Positions 31,100-43,415 of a DNA stretch of 64,000 nt are shown piece after piece. Source of the stretch: Prorocentrum cordatum (taxonomy: Eukaryota; Sar; Dinophyceae; Prorocentrales; Prorocentraceae); assembly GCA_963575745.1 (NCBI GenBank), contig CAUYUJ010018564.1, positions 125,146 through 189,145 on the forward strand, written 5' to 3'. Under the pieces are notes generated by a model. That model saw nothing but the letters and a program-made list of their open reading frames with translations. It made no database searches and had not been told where the DNA came from. Made by a program: the position numbers and the translations under genes. How positions within the stretch are numbered: position 1 is the first letter of the stretch; the number at the start of each line of letters is the position of its first letter.

Positions 31100-33320
31100 G
31101 CCAGGGTAGCGCTTCTGGGGTGCCGGGTGCCGGGGGGGGTCTTAATCGTTTGAAGCAGGAGGGGACAAAGGCGAGCCAGGTAAGACGTGGGAGCAGCAGC
31201 AGGAGCAGGAATCGAGATAGCCAGGCTGAGCGAGTCAGAGGGCCCCGCCTCATGCGGCCTCCCCTTCCACATCAGAAGAACACATCTGGTCACCAGTTGA
31301 TACTCCAGATTTCGTAATAAAAGGGAGGGGGTCTCATATCGGGGGGGGTCTCTTCCAGGCTATCTTGGAGGGCCTGGGGGGGTCTGGGGACGATGTTTTG
31401 GAGGGTTCTCCCACGGGGGGGGGGTCTGAAATGGCTTGTCTTGGAGGGTCAAGAACCCCTCTCTTTTATTACGAAATCTGGAGTACTCGGATGGGAGCGC
31501 GCTCCCAGCTCGCACACTGAAGTCGCTCGCGCGCGGTCCTGTTTCCAACGGCTTGGCGAGGATGAACCGACGTGGGCCGCGCAGGGGCGGGAACGGCTGA
31601 GCTTCCGATGGGCGTGGCGAAGACGAAGCATGCGCCGCGCTGACACAGCACTGCCACTTCCACTCACAAGCCGCGCGGCGCTTGGGCCAGGTCGGCACTT
31701 CGCCCGCTCTCGCGCGGCCCCGCTGCCGCGTTCCCGCGCGCCGGCGAGCGAGCAGTGCGCCGCGCCCGCGCTGGAGCGCCACCATTGAGCCAAAGGCGCA
31801 CGGAGCTATGGCGAGGGCGACAAGTCGCCCACAATCGCCCGGGCCTCCCAAGAAATCGTCGACTCACAAATGTGCGACACGTCGAGGCGGGAACGCTTCT
31901 TTCGGGCGACACTTGCGTGGCGCCGAGGCGAGATATACATGCTCGCCCGCTCGCGCGTCGAAGAGAAACGTGCGCGGCAAATGTGCACCGCGCAACGCCC
32001 CGAGTTCAATTTTCTCCAGCAGTGAGCGGCGGTGCCGAGGCGAGAGCGTTATTTCGGCCTTTCGCGCGGGATTTGCACACCGTCCCATTTTGGCCACGCA
32101 GTTTGCAACATGGACGACAGAATGCTCGTGTTTAGACGAAACACGTTGAAGCTGCATGATTCCCACCGGTGGGATGGAATGGCCCGGATAGGGTCCTTAT
32201 CGGATGGCCAGGTGGCAGAATGGGAGTCGATTATCTTGCCCTGTTGTGTTCTAGAGCTCGGACGTCTTCATTTTCGCTCGTCGTCGTCCCCTTGGCCCTG
32301 GCCCTAGACCCAACCTCCCCCCCTGGTCCCCCCATCTTCCCCCTGGTCTGGGTCCTGGACCAAACCTCCCCCACGGGTCCTGGCCTCAGCCCCCCTCGCC
32401 CCGTCGGCCCTCGCCATGGACCTAGCCTCCTCCCCTGGCCCTGGCCCTGGCCCCCCTCGCCCCAGACCCTTTATTTTCGCTCGTCGTCGTCCTTTTGGTC
32501 CTGGACCCAGCCTCCTCCCCTGGCCCTGGCCCTGGCCCTGGCCCCAGCCCCCTTCGCCCCAGACCTTTATTTTTCTCTCGTCGTCGTCCCCCTGGTCCTG
32601 GCCCTGGACCGATCAGTCGGGCAGGTCCCCATCGACAACCACTGGTTCAGCACCAGGGCGTCCTGGCCCCATCTGCCCCTCCTCCTTGTTTCCTCGATTT
32701 CCCCACCTGCGCCTCCTCCTCCTTCTCGCCTCAAATGTGCAAGAGCCAGGGCACGCGTGCCACTTGTATCAATAAGGAATACAATAGGGATCAGATGGGA
32801 GATGTGCTTTGGACTAGAACCTGAGGCTGCGCGGAACGAGGCCCATGCTGAACCCCAGAACTGATTGATGCCACGAGCACAAAGCCCTGCCCTCGTTGTG
32901 ACCTGGTGTAGCCCGCGATGAGCCTCCCAGTAATGCTTGGGAGACGACGCCCCCATGAACGCACGTTTCACTCGAACCCAATAGGATTGCCCAGGATGAC
33001 ATCAGGACGCCCTCCCACGAATGACCGTAACGACGTGCTCCGAGTCTCTCCAAGAAAGTACATTGACGATTGGAGCGCGCGTCCATGAGAATGTGAGGCC
33101 AAACGTGTTGGAACAGGTTTGTTTGGCTTGTGGTAGAACTCAAGCGTTCGCGAAACACGCTCGTGTATCAATTATTGATGTGACATACATATACAGTTTT
33201 TGGTCTGCGGGTCGGGAGCGGGCCCCTTTCCGTTCAAGAGCTAAACGGGACGCGGGTAGCCCTAATTGGGGACACAGGGCGCGGGCGGGCGGGGCCTCAG
33301 GCGGCCGGAGGGCTCCGAAA
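31100..33320. other. Intergenic; short local repeats only
   Basis: GC-rich stretch at 31.48-32.1 kb with no convincing frame. At 32270-32610 a TTTTCGCTCGTCGTCGTCC motif recurs at about 32272, 32470 and 32573 within CCCTGGCCCTGG-type repeats. No gene recognised. Confidence 0.45.
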
Positions 33321-33334
33321 ACAGGCGGTGCCGA

Positions 33335-33645
33335 AAATCTTGCATTGGACAGACATACATATACACACATCTATACAGAATACGTGCATGCATGCAAGAA
33401 TACCTATAGCTATGTGCATACATGCAAATATCCATACATACATCCATACATAAATAACATACATGCATGCGTACATACATACATTCCTATCGACCTACCT
33501 ATCTACATACATACATACACGCATGCATGCATGCATACATACATAACTATACAAGCATGCATACAAACATTCGTACGTACAGATGTATATATACACACAT
33601 GCATGCATACACCTAGGTGCGTGTGTTTCGCATATACATATATAG
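33335..33645. repeat. CATA/CATG microsatellite
   Basis: Imperfect ACAT/CATA/CATG tetranucleotides; a shorter block of the same kind is at about 34210-34305. Confidence 0.85.
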
Positions 33646-33709
33646 TGGCCGTCGGCCCATACCGCCACTATGCCTTGCTTCAGGGTCAGAGGCCTTCTGG
33701 ATGCTTGAT

Positions 33710-34195
33710 ACTGCTGGCCATCTGTGGGCCCTCTTGACAGGCCTCTTGGGCCGTTTTGGAGCGATTCTTGGGCCTCATAGGCCGTCTTAGAGCGTCGGAA
33801 GCCTGAGAATGTGAGACGGTGACAATTCCTCACACAGCTCAGGTAAAATCAGTGAGCTTTGAATTAGGGGGCCCTCTCAGAAGGATTCTTGGAGCCCTCT
33901 AGGAAGGTCTTTGAGGCGTCTTGGCCCGTCTGGAGGTCACCCTGAACGTCGTGGAAAGATCGTTTGGGCAACTAGGGTATTGTTGGACCATCTTGGGGCC
34001 TCTCGGGGTCCCCGTAGCCCATATTGAGAACCCTTGGGCACCGAACAAATCATGCGGTGAAACGCGGGGAATCGCGACACGCCCCCAAAAATCAGGGAAG
34101 TTAGGCTCCAGAGTTTGAATATTCACTCGTTCAGGATGGACTGTGGAGGGCTTTAAAGGACCTGAGGGTATTCCAACACGTGCTTCGCGGCACGG
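33710..34195 (+). repeat. Degenerate TTGG-rich family member
   Basis: CTCTTGGGCCGTTTTGG and similar units at about 33725-33800 and 33885-34020, more diverged than at 25 kb. Flanked on both sides by CATA microsatellites. Confidence 0.5.
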
Positions 34196-35024
34196 TGTCG
34201 GATATACGTTTAGTGTTACATGTGTGTACATATATACACATACATACAGACATACATGCATACGTACGTACATACATATACACATACATACTTATATATA
34301 CACATTCCCCAAACAGTGCTTGCACTTAGCGGTTCCTGCCTGTTTGCCTAAGGGAACTAGACCTGCGGGTCTGTTTAGCGGCCCCGCCGTCGCCGCCCTG
34401 TCGCCTCCTCGTCGCCGCCCGTCGTTTGGGCCTGCGGGTCGGTCTGGCGGCCCCGTTTTCGCTGTCGCCGCCCTGTCGCCGCCTCATCGCCGCCCGTCGT
34501 CTGGGCCTGCAGGCCGGTGCACAACAAGGATTGCGCCACATTGATTGTTTTAGTATAAGAACCAACCAGGATCTACCACCCCTACCCCGTTCCTTTTGTC
34601 GGTCCCTCCTGGGATCGAATAACTTACATACGATTCTGCCCTATCGTTCATTCTGAGTATGAATTCGTCTCATCCCAGCCAGACTTTTTTATCGACCCCC
34701 GCCCCCCTCATCTGTTGTCAGTTAATGGTGTGCGCGCGCACTCTTATATCAAAACGCATACATGTTCAAAGACCCTGTGCAAACAATGTGACAAAGTCCA
34801 CCCACACGCGGCGTCGCGCGCGCACGCCGACATCCTTCAACAACCAGGGGTGTCGCAGGGAGCCCTGCCCATGAGAGTTGACGGGAAAAGGGATGAAGAG
34901 ACACATATAGTAAAGCAAAGCGGGCAACCAGGGTGAACAAGAGAGATCTCAGGGAGCAAAGGGGTAGCCTTAAAAAGCGTTTTCGGGCCATCCCCAGCTT
35001 GGGTAAAAGTCGCTCTGGTGTTGG

Positions 35025-35660
35025 AGGCTATCTTGGAGCATCGGAGGCCATCTTGGAGCTACGGGGCTGTGTTATGGGGATATTGGGATCCTCTTGTGGT
35101 TCTTTTGGGGTATCTCGGGGACCTCTTGGGGTTTTTTGGGTGGTTTTGGGGTTCTCTTGGGGCTGTTTGGAAGCGCCTTGGGGCCCTCTTGGGAGCTGTG
35201 GGGCGCCTCCTGGGGCCATCTTGGAAACCATCGATCGAAGGAGGGGGGGTCTTCGATTTCCCTCCCCCCTTCGGGGCCATCGAAATAGCATATTGGGGCG
35301 TTCTTGGGGCCTTCTTGGGGCGATCTTGGGAGCTTTGGGGGCGGTATTGGGGCCTCTTGGGCCCTTCTTGGAGGTCTTTTTGGGCCATACTAGGGCCATC
35401 TTGAGGCCTCCAAAGCGCATTGGAAGCGAAAAGGCGAGAAGGCAAACTTCAGTCATTGTCCTTAGGCTTGTTGAAGGATGTTGGCTTCTCGGGGAGGTCC
35501 TGGGGGGTCGCCCAAAGCACTTGGATCCGTCTTGTGGCCTTTGGGGGCCTCTTGGAGGCATGTTGTTAGCTATCTTGAGCCATGTTGGGCTATCTTGAGC
35601 GATATTGGAGGCCATCTTGGGCTGTCTGAGGCCCTCTTGGAAGAAGAATCTGCGTGCGCG
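35025..35660 (+). repeat. TTGG-rich dispersed repeat, plus orientation
   Basis: Units such as GGGGCCCTCTTGGGAGC and GGGGCCTTCTTGGGG, with the tag GGAAGCGAAAAGGCGAGAAG at about 35421-35440. A related member with GAAGCGAAAAGGCAAGAATA lies at about 43920-44045. Confidence 0.7.
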
Positions 35661-35764
35661 CTCGGAAAGCTATAGCTTGTTCACACATGTTCTTTGAGTG
35701 AGACCACATTGGCCTCCCAAGCACGCACGCCGAAATCATTCGCACGCCACTGCGCGCTTGCCAG

Positions 35765-36240
35765 GGGGGGAGTGCACGACCCTGTCAACAAAAAACCCAC
35801 GCGGGCCACTCGCGCACGTCGGCTGCGCGCGCATGTCGAAATCCTTCCGGAACCTTCATCAGCGACACGTGGGCGGCATCATCGTCGTCGGTGTGACTAG
35901 CCTCGGCGCCGTCATTGACCTTGCCGCCTTCATTGCCAACATCGCCACCACATTCGCTACGATTATCATCGCGCACACTGTGCACACTTTTTGCCGATGT
36001 CACTATGATACCACGCCCGCCCGATTCACTGACTCGCATTGGCGCGCTTGGGCGTCGGCGCAGCCTGGGAGACGAGTTGGGAAGCCTCCAGCGGTCAGCG
36101 CCGCCGCGGCCGCGTTGGTCGCGCAAGACTAGCTGGCCGCTCTGCGCGAGAGCTTGCGCGCGCCAGCGCGGCCGCAGCGATGCGCCAGCCATCGCCGAGC
36201 AGGCATCGCAATCGCCGCCGCGCTGGAGTTGCAAATTAAG
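35765..36240 (+). repeat. Interspersed repeat family 2, copy A
   Basis: About 470 bp beginning with a GGGGGAGTGCACGACC-like lead and CACGCGGGCCACTCGCGCAC, then a triplet-like block rich in GTCGTC, GCCATC and ATCATC, then CAGCGCGGCCGCAGCGATGC and CAATCGCCGCCGC. Three related copies lie at 37085-37640, 39470-40030 and 40430-40805. One forward frame encodes a hydrophobic segment. Confidence 0.75.
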
Positions 36241-36399
36241 TTACAAGCGGGCTGGCGGGGCGACTGCGCGAGCAGATGTGGGATCTACAGCTCCAAACTA
36301 TTTCAAAGCAATTCCCTCCAATAGGTCCTCCTTTCTAGAACTAATATAGACTCTGCCCCCCTGCCCCCCCCCAGACTTAGCTGGGCCTTTCTGTTCCCG

Positions 36400-37000
36400 C
36401 ATTGCACTTAACATGTAAGTACGCCCCATCGCCCATCCGAAATATGAATGCGCACCAACCCAGGCAGACCGGCATCGCCCCCGCCCCGCATCCTCTGCAA
36501 ACCAAAAAAATAAACATTCGTTTTTCAAGCATCACCGGCCTTCAAGAAACCTTTCCAAAACACAAAAAAGTACATGCGCGCGAACCGTCGCGCGCGCATG
36601 CCGAAATCTTTCAAAAACCTTTTGGGTTGAGTAAGGATTTAAGAATCCAGCGCCCTGAAACACGTGAAAACACATGGCTCCTCAACACGGATTTTCTATA
36701 CGAAAACATGATTGAATTTGGGTTCTGGCGGGCCCCTGCGAAAAAAACATCGGTTCTTCAAACTCATCACAGCGCGCTGCCAAACGGGCCCCTCGCGCGC
36801 GCACTTCGGAATCGCAAGGGCGCCCTAGCGCGCGCGTTGCCGCGAGAACCCGGTGCAAAAGTACAGGGGGAAGTGCGCGCGCGCGTCGTCGCGCGCGCAT
36901 GCCTAAATCTTCTCGCCGCGCGGATTTCAAAATCAATTGCCCCGAAAACCAAAAGGAGCACGCGGTTTTGCTGCATCCGAGTTTTACATGTGTAAATAAA
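36400..37000 (+). repeat. Interspersed repeat family 3 (CGCGCGCATGCCGAAATC), two copies
   Basis: A GCGCGCG hairpin-like lead followed by CATGCCGAAATCTTTCAAAA (about 36597) and by CATGCCTAAATCTTCTCG (about 36898). Related sequence occurs at about 34735-34860, 38970-39010, 39100-39330 and 40270-40400. The family alternates with family 2 through the region. Confidence 0.6.
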
Positions 37001-37084
37001 TATATAGAGAAACAAAAACTTGCGCTCGCGACCCTGCGAATTCTCCATTGAGATTCCCGCGGGTTCCTCAACAGCCCCAGTAAG

Positions 37085-37640
37085 TTATGCCCAACGGGCC
37101 TCTCGCGCTGCACGTCGAAAACATTCGAGCGCCCGCGCGCGCGCTAGGGGGGGGGGCGGGGGCGCGATCTGCGCCCAATAACACCGCGCGGGCCATTCTC
37201 GCGCGTCGGCCGCGCGCGCACGTCGAACTCCTTCCAAAACCTTTTTGCCGCCGACGCGAGGGCGACGTCATCGTCGCCGGCGCGATCAGCATCGGCGCCG
37301 TCACTGGCCGCGCCGCAATCGTTGCCATCATCGTCACAAGCGCAGTTATTATTCTCATCGCGTCTACCGCCGTCGACGTTGCCACGACACCGCGCCTGGC
37401 CAGGTCGCCGACTCGCACTGATGTGCCCGCTGGGGATTGCCCCGCGGTCAGCGCCATCGCGGCCGCGTCGGTCGCGCCATGCCAGTTGGCCGCCTCGCGC
37501 GCTAGCGCGGCCGCGGCTATGCGCAAGCCAGCTCCGAGCAGACGTCGCAATCGTTGCCGCGTGGTTTTGCAAACTAAATTGCGGGTGGGCGGGTGGGATG
37601 AATGCGCGAGCAGCGGAGTTGGCAACTTCACGTTCGGCAG
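37085..37640 (+). repeat. Interspersed repeat family 2, copy B
   Basis: Same order of blocks as copy A: CGCGCGCACGTCGAACTCCTT, a GTCATCGTCGCCGGCGCGAT triplet block, GCGCGGCCGCGGCTATGCGC, and CAATCGTTGCCGCG. The hydrophobic frame continues past the block to give a longer open frame. Confidence 0.7.
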
Positions 37641-37739
37641 GGTGCTCTGCGCCTCATGGATTGCACCGCCTATTCTCCCAGACTTGACGCATGTGTTTTC
37701 GCATTGTTGTTGCCCATGACTCTGCGCACTCGCCCAATC

Positions 37740-37800
37740 CGACAAATATATACATATATACATATGTATATATATATATAAATATATATATTCACACCTT
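37740..37800. repeat. TATA/CATA microsatellite
   Basis: Imperfect ATATATACATATATA run. Confidence 0.85.
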
Positions 37801-37916
37801 TCCAGGTAGTGCCGCGTCGATCCCCCTTCCCCCATCCTTCGCAGAAAATACGATGCGCCCTCACTCGTTCATCAAGAATCATCTGTTTTCAAAAATCTGT
37901 TGGAGAAGGAAGAAAA

Positions 37917-37975
<59 letters not shown>
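37917..37975. repeat. GA microsatellite
   Basis: Almost uninterrupted GA dinucleotides. Confidence 0.9.
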
Positions 37976-37978
<3 letters not shown>

Positions 37979-38039
37979 TATCCCAGTGCGACCCGACCTA
38001 GGAGTTGGAGCCCCCAGGAAAGCAGCATTAGTAGTATCA

Positions 38040-38835
38040 GTAAACCTACGCTAGAGCTAAGCTAAAGCTAAGTCAAAGCTAAGCTAAAGCTAAGCTGAAG
38101 CTAAGCGAATGCTAAGCTAAAGCTATGCTAAAGTTAAGCTACAGCTACGCTAAAGCTAAGCTACAGTTAAGTTAAGCTAAAGCTAAGCTAAAGCGTAAGC
38201 TAAAGCTACGCTAAAGCTAAGCTAAAGCTAAGCTAAACCTAAGCTAAAGCTAAAGATGAGCTAAAGCTGAGTCAAAGCTAAGCTAAAGCTAAGCTGCAGT
38301 TAAGATAAAGCTAAGCTAGAGCTAAGCTACAGCTACGCTAAAGCTAAGCCAAAGCTAAGTCAAAGCTAAGCTAAAGCTAAGCTAAAGCTAAGCTAAAGCT
38401 AAGCTAAAGCTAAGCTAAAGCTAGACTGAAGCTACGCTAAAGCTAAGCTAAAGCTAAGCTGCAGGTAAGCTACAGCTAAGCCAAAGCTCAGCTAAAGCTA
38501 AGCTAAAGCTAAGCTAAACTAAGCTAAGCTAAGGTTAAGCTAAAGATAAGCTAAAGCTGAGCTAAAGTTAAGCTAACGCCAAGCTAAAGCTACGCTAAAG
38601 CTAAGCTAAAGGTAAGCTGCATGTAAGCTAAATCCAAGCTAAATCTAAGCTAAAGCTAAAGCTAAGCTAAAGCTAAGCTAAAGCTAAGCTAAAGCTAAGC
38701 TAAACTGAGATGAGCTAAACTAAAGCTAAAGCTAAGCTAAGCTAAAGCTAAGCTACAGTTAAGCGGAGCTAAGATGAAGCTAAGCTAAGCTAAGCTAAGC
38801 TAAGCTAAGATGAGTTAAGCAACGCTAAGCTAAGA
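38040..38835. repeat. 11-bp satellite (GCTAAAGCTAA)n
   Basis: About 800 bp of tandem GCTAAAGCTAA with scattered substitutions, breaking down into 5- and 6-bp half units (AGCTA / AAGCTA) towards the right end. Every half unit carries AGCT. No frame or regulatory role is evident. Confidence 0.9.
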
Positions 38836-39469
38836 GGCCGTAACCGCGGGGCGGGGACTGGGGGAACCGCCCGGGGCGATTTACACTGCCCGCCCTTTTA
38901 AGCTAAGAGAGTAAGAACCCTTCTAGGCAGAGCCTAGGTAGGGGGGAGAAAAAAAAATGACGACCAGGACACGCGCGCGTTGTCGCGCGCGCATGCTCTA
39001 GTCTGTCAAGTCGACATTTCGTTTCGTCGGGATTCAAAATCGCGCGACCCAAGAACAGGAAATCGCGTCGCAACAAAAATGCACATGAAAGCCAGCGTTC
39101 GTGCTCTTGCGATGTGTACAGAAAACCAGCAGTTCTTCAATTCACCAGATGCTACGAAACGCGCCCTTCGCGATGTCGAAGCCATTCGAACGCCCTTGCT
39201 CGCGCGCTGCCACGAGAATCCCTTCGCAATGAATGGGACGGAGTGCACGCGCGCGCGTCGTCGCGCGCACATGCCGACATCCTTTAAGAACCCTTGGTAT
39301 CGCAAGAATTTAAAAATCTATTGCTCCGACAACACATAAAAAACACATGGCTTTGCCAAGCCAGTTTTCGAGACAGTTGTTTGCGCCTGTTTGCTGATTG
39401 TCTAAAATACCCGGTTGCTCGCACATGTTCAGCAAATGCTACCAAACGCACCTCTCGCGCGCGCATGTC

Positions 39470-40030
39470 GAGGCCATTCGAACGCCCTTGCGCGCGTGCC
39501 GCGGGGCGGGGGCACGACCCTTGTCAAATAATTCCACGCGGGCCACTCGCGCGCTCAGGCCGCGCGCGCGTCGAAATCATTCCAGAGTTTTCATCGCCGA
39601 CGCGTGGGCATCATCAACGTCGTCGGTGCGCGATCAGCATCGGTTTCGCGAGTGCCCTTGCCGTCGCCATTGTCACCATCGCCACCAGTATCGCTACTAT
39701 CATCATTGTGTCTGCCGTTGTCGACGCCGCCATGATACCGCGCCCGCCCGCGCCACCGATTCGCATTGGACCGCCCACGCGTCAGCGCGGCCAGCGGGAC
39801 GCGCTGGGAAGCCCCCAGCGGCCAGTGCCAGCGCAGCCGCATCGGTCGCGCCAGACAAGCTGACCGGTTCGCGCGCGAGCTTGCTCGCTAGCGCGGCCGC
39901 AGCGATGCGCCAGCCATCGCCCAGCAGTGTTCGCAATCGCCGCCGCTTGGATTATGCAGACCACGTTGCGGGCGGGCGGGTGGGGGGACTGCGCGAGCAG
40001 CGGAGCTGACAAGTTCAAGTTCGGCAGGGT
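39470..40030 (+). repeat. Interspersed repeat family 2, copy C
   Basis: Closest to copy A at the ends (CACGCGGGCCACTCGCGCG; GCGCGGCCGCAGCGATGCGC; CAATCGCCGCCGC) with a diverged triplet block. The hydrophobic stretch ATIIIVSAVVDAAMIPRP is still readable. Confidence 0.7.
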
Positions 40031-40429
40031 GAGCTGCGCCAGATAGATTCGAAGGCTCCACATACATTGCGCAACACAGCTTGCGCGCCACACTTGTTTT
40101 CCTCTCTAGTATAGATTGGGGTCCTCACTTAGTGGCCCCCTTTGGGATAGTACGGTCTACGTGCGATTCTGCCCCACTGTGCCCTTTTTAAGTTTGACGT
40201 CCTATCTTCTTTGTCAAAAAACGATGCGCGCCCCCCCATTTACCCAAGAATCGCCCGTGTTCCATAATACATTGTAAACAGCATGGCGAAGTACACACGC
40301 TCGTTATGTCGGGCGCGCAGGCCAGAATGCTTCACAAACCGTGGGTGTCGTAATTGGTTCACGATCGAGATTACCAACAACATGGAAATACATTGTTTCG
40401 CAGCACGGTTGATCCATCAAGTTCGCGCG

Positions 40430-40805
40430 TTTTTGCGAATTCGGACGCTCGCGCCACGCGGGCCGCTCGCGCACGTCGGCCCGCGCGCGCATGTCGAAAT
40501 CCATCCAAAAACCATCATGCCGACGTGTGGACACCATTATCGTCGTGGGCGTGATCCGAATCGGCGTCGTCATTGGCCTTGCTGTCGTCACCTTCATCAT
40601 CGCCACCAGCGTCGCTAATATCATCGTCGGCGCCGCCATTGCACCGCGCCCGCCCGAACCGCCGAGTCGCACTGAAGTCCCCGCGCGTCAGCGCCGCGTG
40701 CGAATCGCGCAGGGAAGCCCCCAGCGGTCAGCGCCACCGCGGCCGCGTCGGTCAGGCCAGACCAGCTGACCGCTATGCGCACAAGCCTGCGCGCGCTAGC
40801 GCGGC
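40430..40805 (+). repeat. Interspersed repeat family 2, copy D (3' truncated)
   Basis: Starts with CACGCGGGCCGCTCGCGCAC and runs to GCGCGGCCGCAG at about 40799, where unrelated sequence begins. The hydrophobic frame starts at an ATG (40491) within GCGCATGTCGAAATCC. Confidence 0.7.
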
Positions 40806-42010
40806 CGCAGTAGATCCCCGACGGTTTCGACGCCCTCCCCAGGAACGGACTTGCACCCCGGGTCGTTCCTGGCGGCTTTGGAGCCCGAGGAGGGCCCCCC
40901 AGGGGCAGAAAATTGCCAAGGGCTTCTGGCCACCAAGTTGCTCACGGCGCGAGGAGGTCGGAGCAGGAGGGCGGGGAGGACAAGAAGGAGGAGCAGGAAC
41001 GGGCAAGCGGGGCGGACGGGGGGGAGGAAAGCAGCAGGGGATGGGCGCGGGAGGGGGCGAGCGGTCCCCCCAAGACCCGCCCTCGCCCACAGGCCCACCG
41101 TGGCCTGAGAAGGGCCAGGATCGGCTGTGCTTTTCTGGATTCCTGGATGCCGATCTGCTTTGGGGCTCGTGCCTGCTTCGAGCATCGAGTGGCTGTCCCT
41201 GTTGCTGCCCCGTGGAGGGGCGGGCGGCAGCCCCAGCTCTTCCGATCGATTGGTCAGGGTGCCCTGTCGCAGGAGTGGCCTGTGGTGTGCGGGCACAGTG
41301 GGATACCCAGATCTCTAAGTGTGATGCGATAGCATTGGCTTGCGCGCCCCGGGATTGTGCCCCCAGCGCAACCCGGCACGAAAGGAGGCCACTCTTGCTC
41401 ATGGTCACCCGTGCGTGCAGCCGGAACCCCAGATGTCCGGCCGCCCCAATGTTATCGATGCGTGGGCCCCAGCGGTCTGGACCATTTCCCAACACAGTCA
41501 ACCCGCAAGGTAAGGATGGGCAATCTTCTCAAGGGCGCCTGTGCATCCTTGCCTCCTCGGTGCATCCTTGGCCACGTTCGTTGGCCGCGCCCCGCTCGAA
41601 AAGCTGCGAAGTGGGCGCCCCAAGGCCCCTGCATCCTTGTCGTGCATCCTTACGATGCGGGTCGACTGTAGGGCCAGTTTGTCGTCTTGGGCCGCTCCTG
41701 GACGGCCCCGAGGCCCGGCGAGGGCCCCACAGGCCGGCAAGACGGCGCGACCCCGCCGCTCCTGCTCCGAACGGCGGCGGCGACGAGGGCGGCGAGGACG
41801 GCGGCGGGCTGCGACGGCGGCGGCGGGCTGCGACGGCGAGCTCCGACGGCGGCGGCCTGCGCGGCAGCGGCGGCGACGGCGGCGGGCTGCGGCGGCGGCG
41901 GCCCGGCGGCGGCGGCCCCTCGCCGCGCCCAGGGCTGCCGCCTGCAGAGGGCACCCGGGTCCTGGCGAGGGAGACCTGGCAGGTCCCCGACAGGTGCGGG
42001 GGGGGAGGCT
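40806..42010. other. GC-rich intergenic stretch with GGC/GAC repeats
   Basis: No recognisable protein. A GCATCCTT motif recurs several times at about 41546-41650, and GGCGGCGGCGACG-type triplets run at about 41755-41930. Long open frames on both strands are composition artefacts. Confidence 0.5.
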
Positions 42011-42279
42011 AGGAGCAGGAGGAGGAGGAGGAGGAGGAGGAGGAGGAGGGGAATGTTGAAACAAGGCATCGGCCCGTCGAGCCGGAATCAGTTTGGTAAG
42101 AGTTTCCCCGTTTCGAAGCTACTTGTTGTTCAGCCGCCGTTGGCAAACCCTGAAGCAGCCGCCGCGTGCAGCACAGGAACCAATTTGTCTTCTCTGTCCC
42201 CTCTTCTTTAACGGGCTTGTTGTTGCATCTCTCTTTCTCTCTCTTGTATAGGCGCTAGTCGTGTTCTCTCCGCTAAAGG

Positions 42280-42444
42280 TCGCTCAAGGAGGAGGAGGAG
42301 GAGGAGGAGGAGGAGGAGGAGATGGAGGAGAAGGAGGAGGGGAGGAGGAGAGGAGGAGGAGGAGAAGGAGGAGGGGGAGGAGAGAGAGGAGGAGGAGGAA
42401 GAGGAGGAGGAGAAGGAGGAGGAGGAGGAGGAGGGGAGGAGGAG

Positions 42445-42478
<34 letters not shown>

Positions 42479-42820
42479 GAGAGAGAGAGAGAGAGAGGAG
42501 AGGAGGAGGAGAGGAGGAGGGCGAGGAGGAGGAGGAGGAGGGCGAGGAGGAGGAGATGGCCAGGGTTGGCCGATGGCAGATTTAGTCCGTGCTGCCAGAG
42601 CGCAGCTATTGCAACAGGTAGATGAGCAAGTCACCGTGAACTCTCGTGGTGCCTCTGGGTATGTGCGAGGAGGAGGAGGAGGAGGAGGAGGAGGAGGAGG
42701 AGGGCGAGGAGGAGGAGGAGGAAGGCGAGGAGGGCGAGGAGGAGGAGGAGGAGGAGGAGGAGGGCGAGGAGGAGGAGGTGGAGGAGGAGGAGGAGGGCAC
42801 GGAGGACGAGGAGGGTCGGT
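42280..42820. repeat. GGA/GAG tracts
   Basis: Two long purine tracts (42284-42560 and 42668-42815) separated by about 100 bp of mixed sequence; a shorter one lies at 42013-42052. A GAGAGA dinucleotide block is embedded at about 42446-42500. Confidence 0.85.
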
Positions 42821-43415
42821 TGTTCGGTCGCTCGGCCCTGCGTCCCGCCGGGGACTGCCTGCCACGCGCGCGACCTTTCTCGCCTCTGGCCTCACGCCGC
42901 GCCGCTCCACGTCTTATGGCGGGCATGTCTCTCTACAGGAGGATGAATTGGATGCGTTGTAATATCTGGGGACGATTTTCCACATGGTTCATCATGTTTG
43001 AGCATGGTTAAAACTATTTTTCATCGGTCCTCCAACATCCGCCTGTTGGAGGACATGCCCGACCTAATCCACGTCCTCTTTCACTCCTCCTCCCGGCCCA
43101 AGTGCCTTGAACATTGGCGAGAGCTCCGACTTTCAGGGCGGGGCATCGCGGCGAGGGAGGAGAACTGGCGAGGTCAGGAACATTCCAGGCCTCCCAACCC
43201 AGATCTCTTCGAGCCGTTAAAAGATCATGGCGGGAGGGTGTTCGCAATTTTCGACTTCTAGGAGCCCCTGCGGGGTCTTGACACCGCCGAAAACGAGTCG
43301 GGATGAAAAACAGGTGCTGTGGAAGGGGCCGAGACCTCCGGGGGTCGACGTCATCAAAAAACATGACTGCCGTCGGGGCCTGGGGAGGAGGATCGGCAAA
43401 GTCAGAAGCATTCCT

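Noticed and set aside
40573-42012. 479-codon open frame
   Set aside because: GC-rich composition with GGC/GAC triplets and opposing open frames; no recognisable motif.
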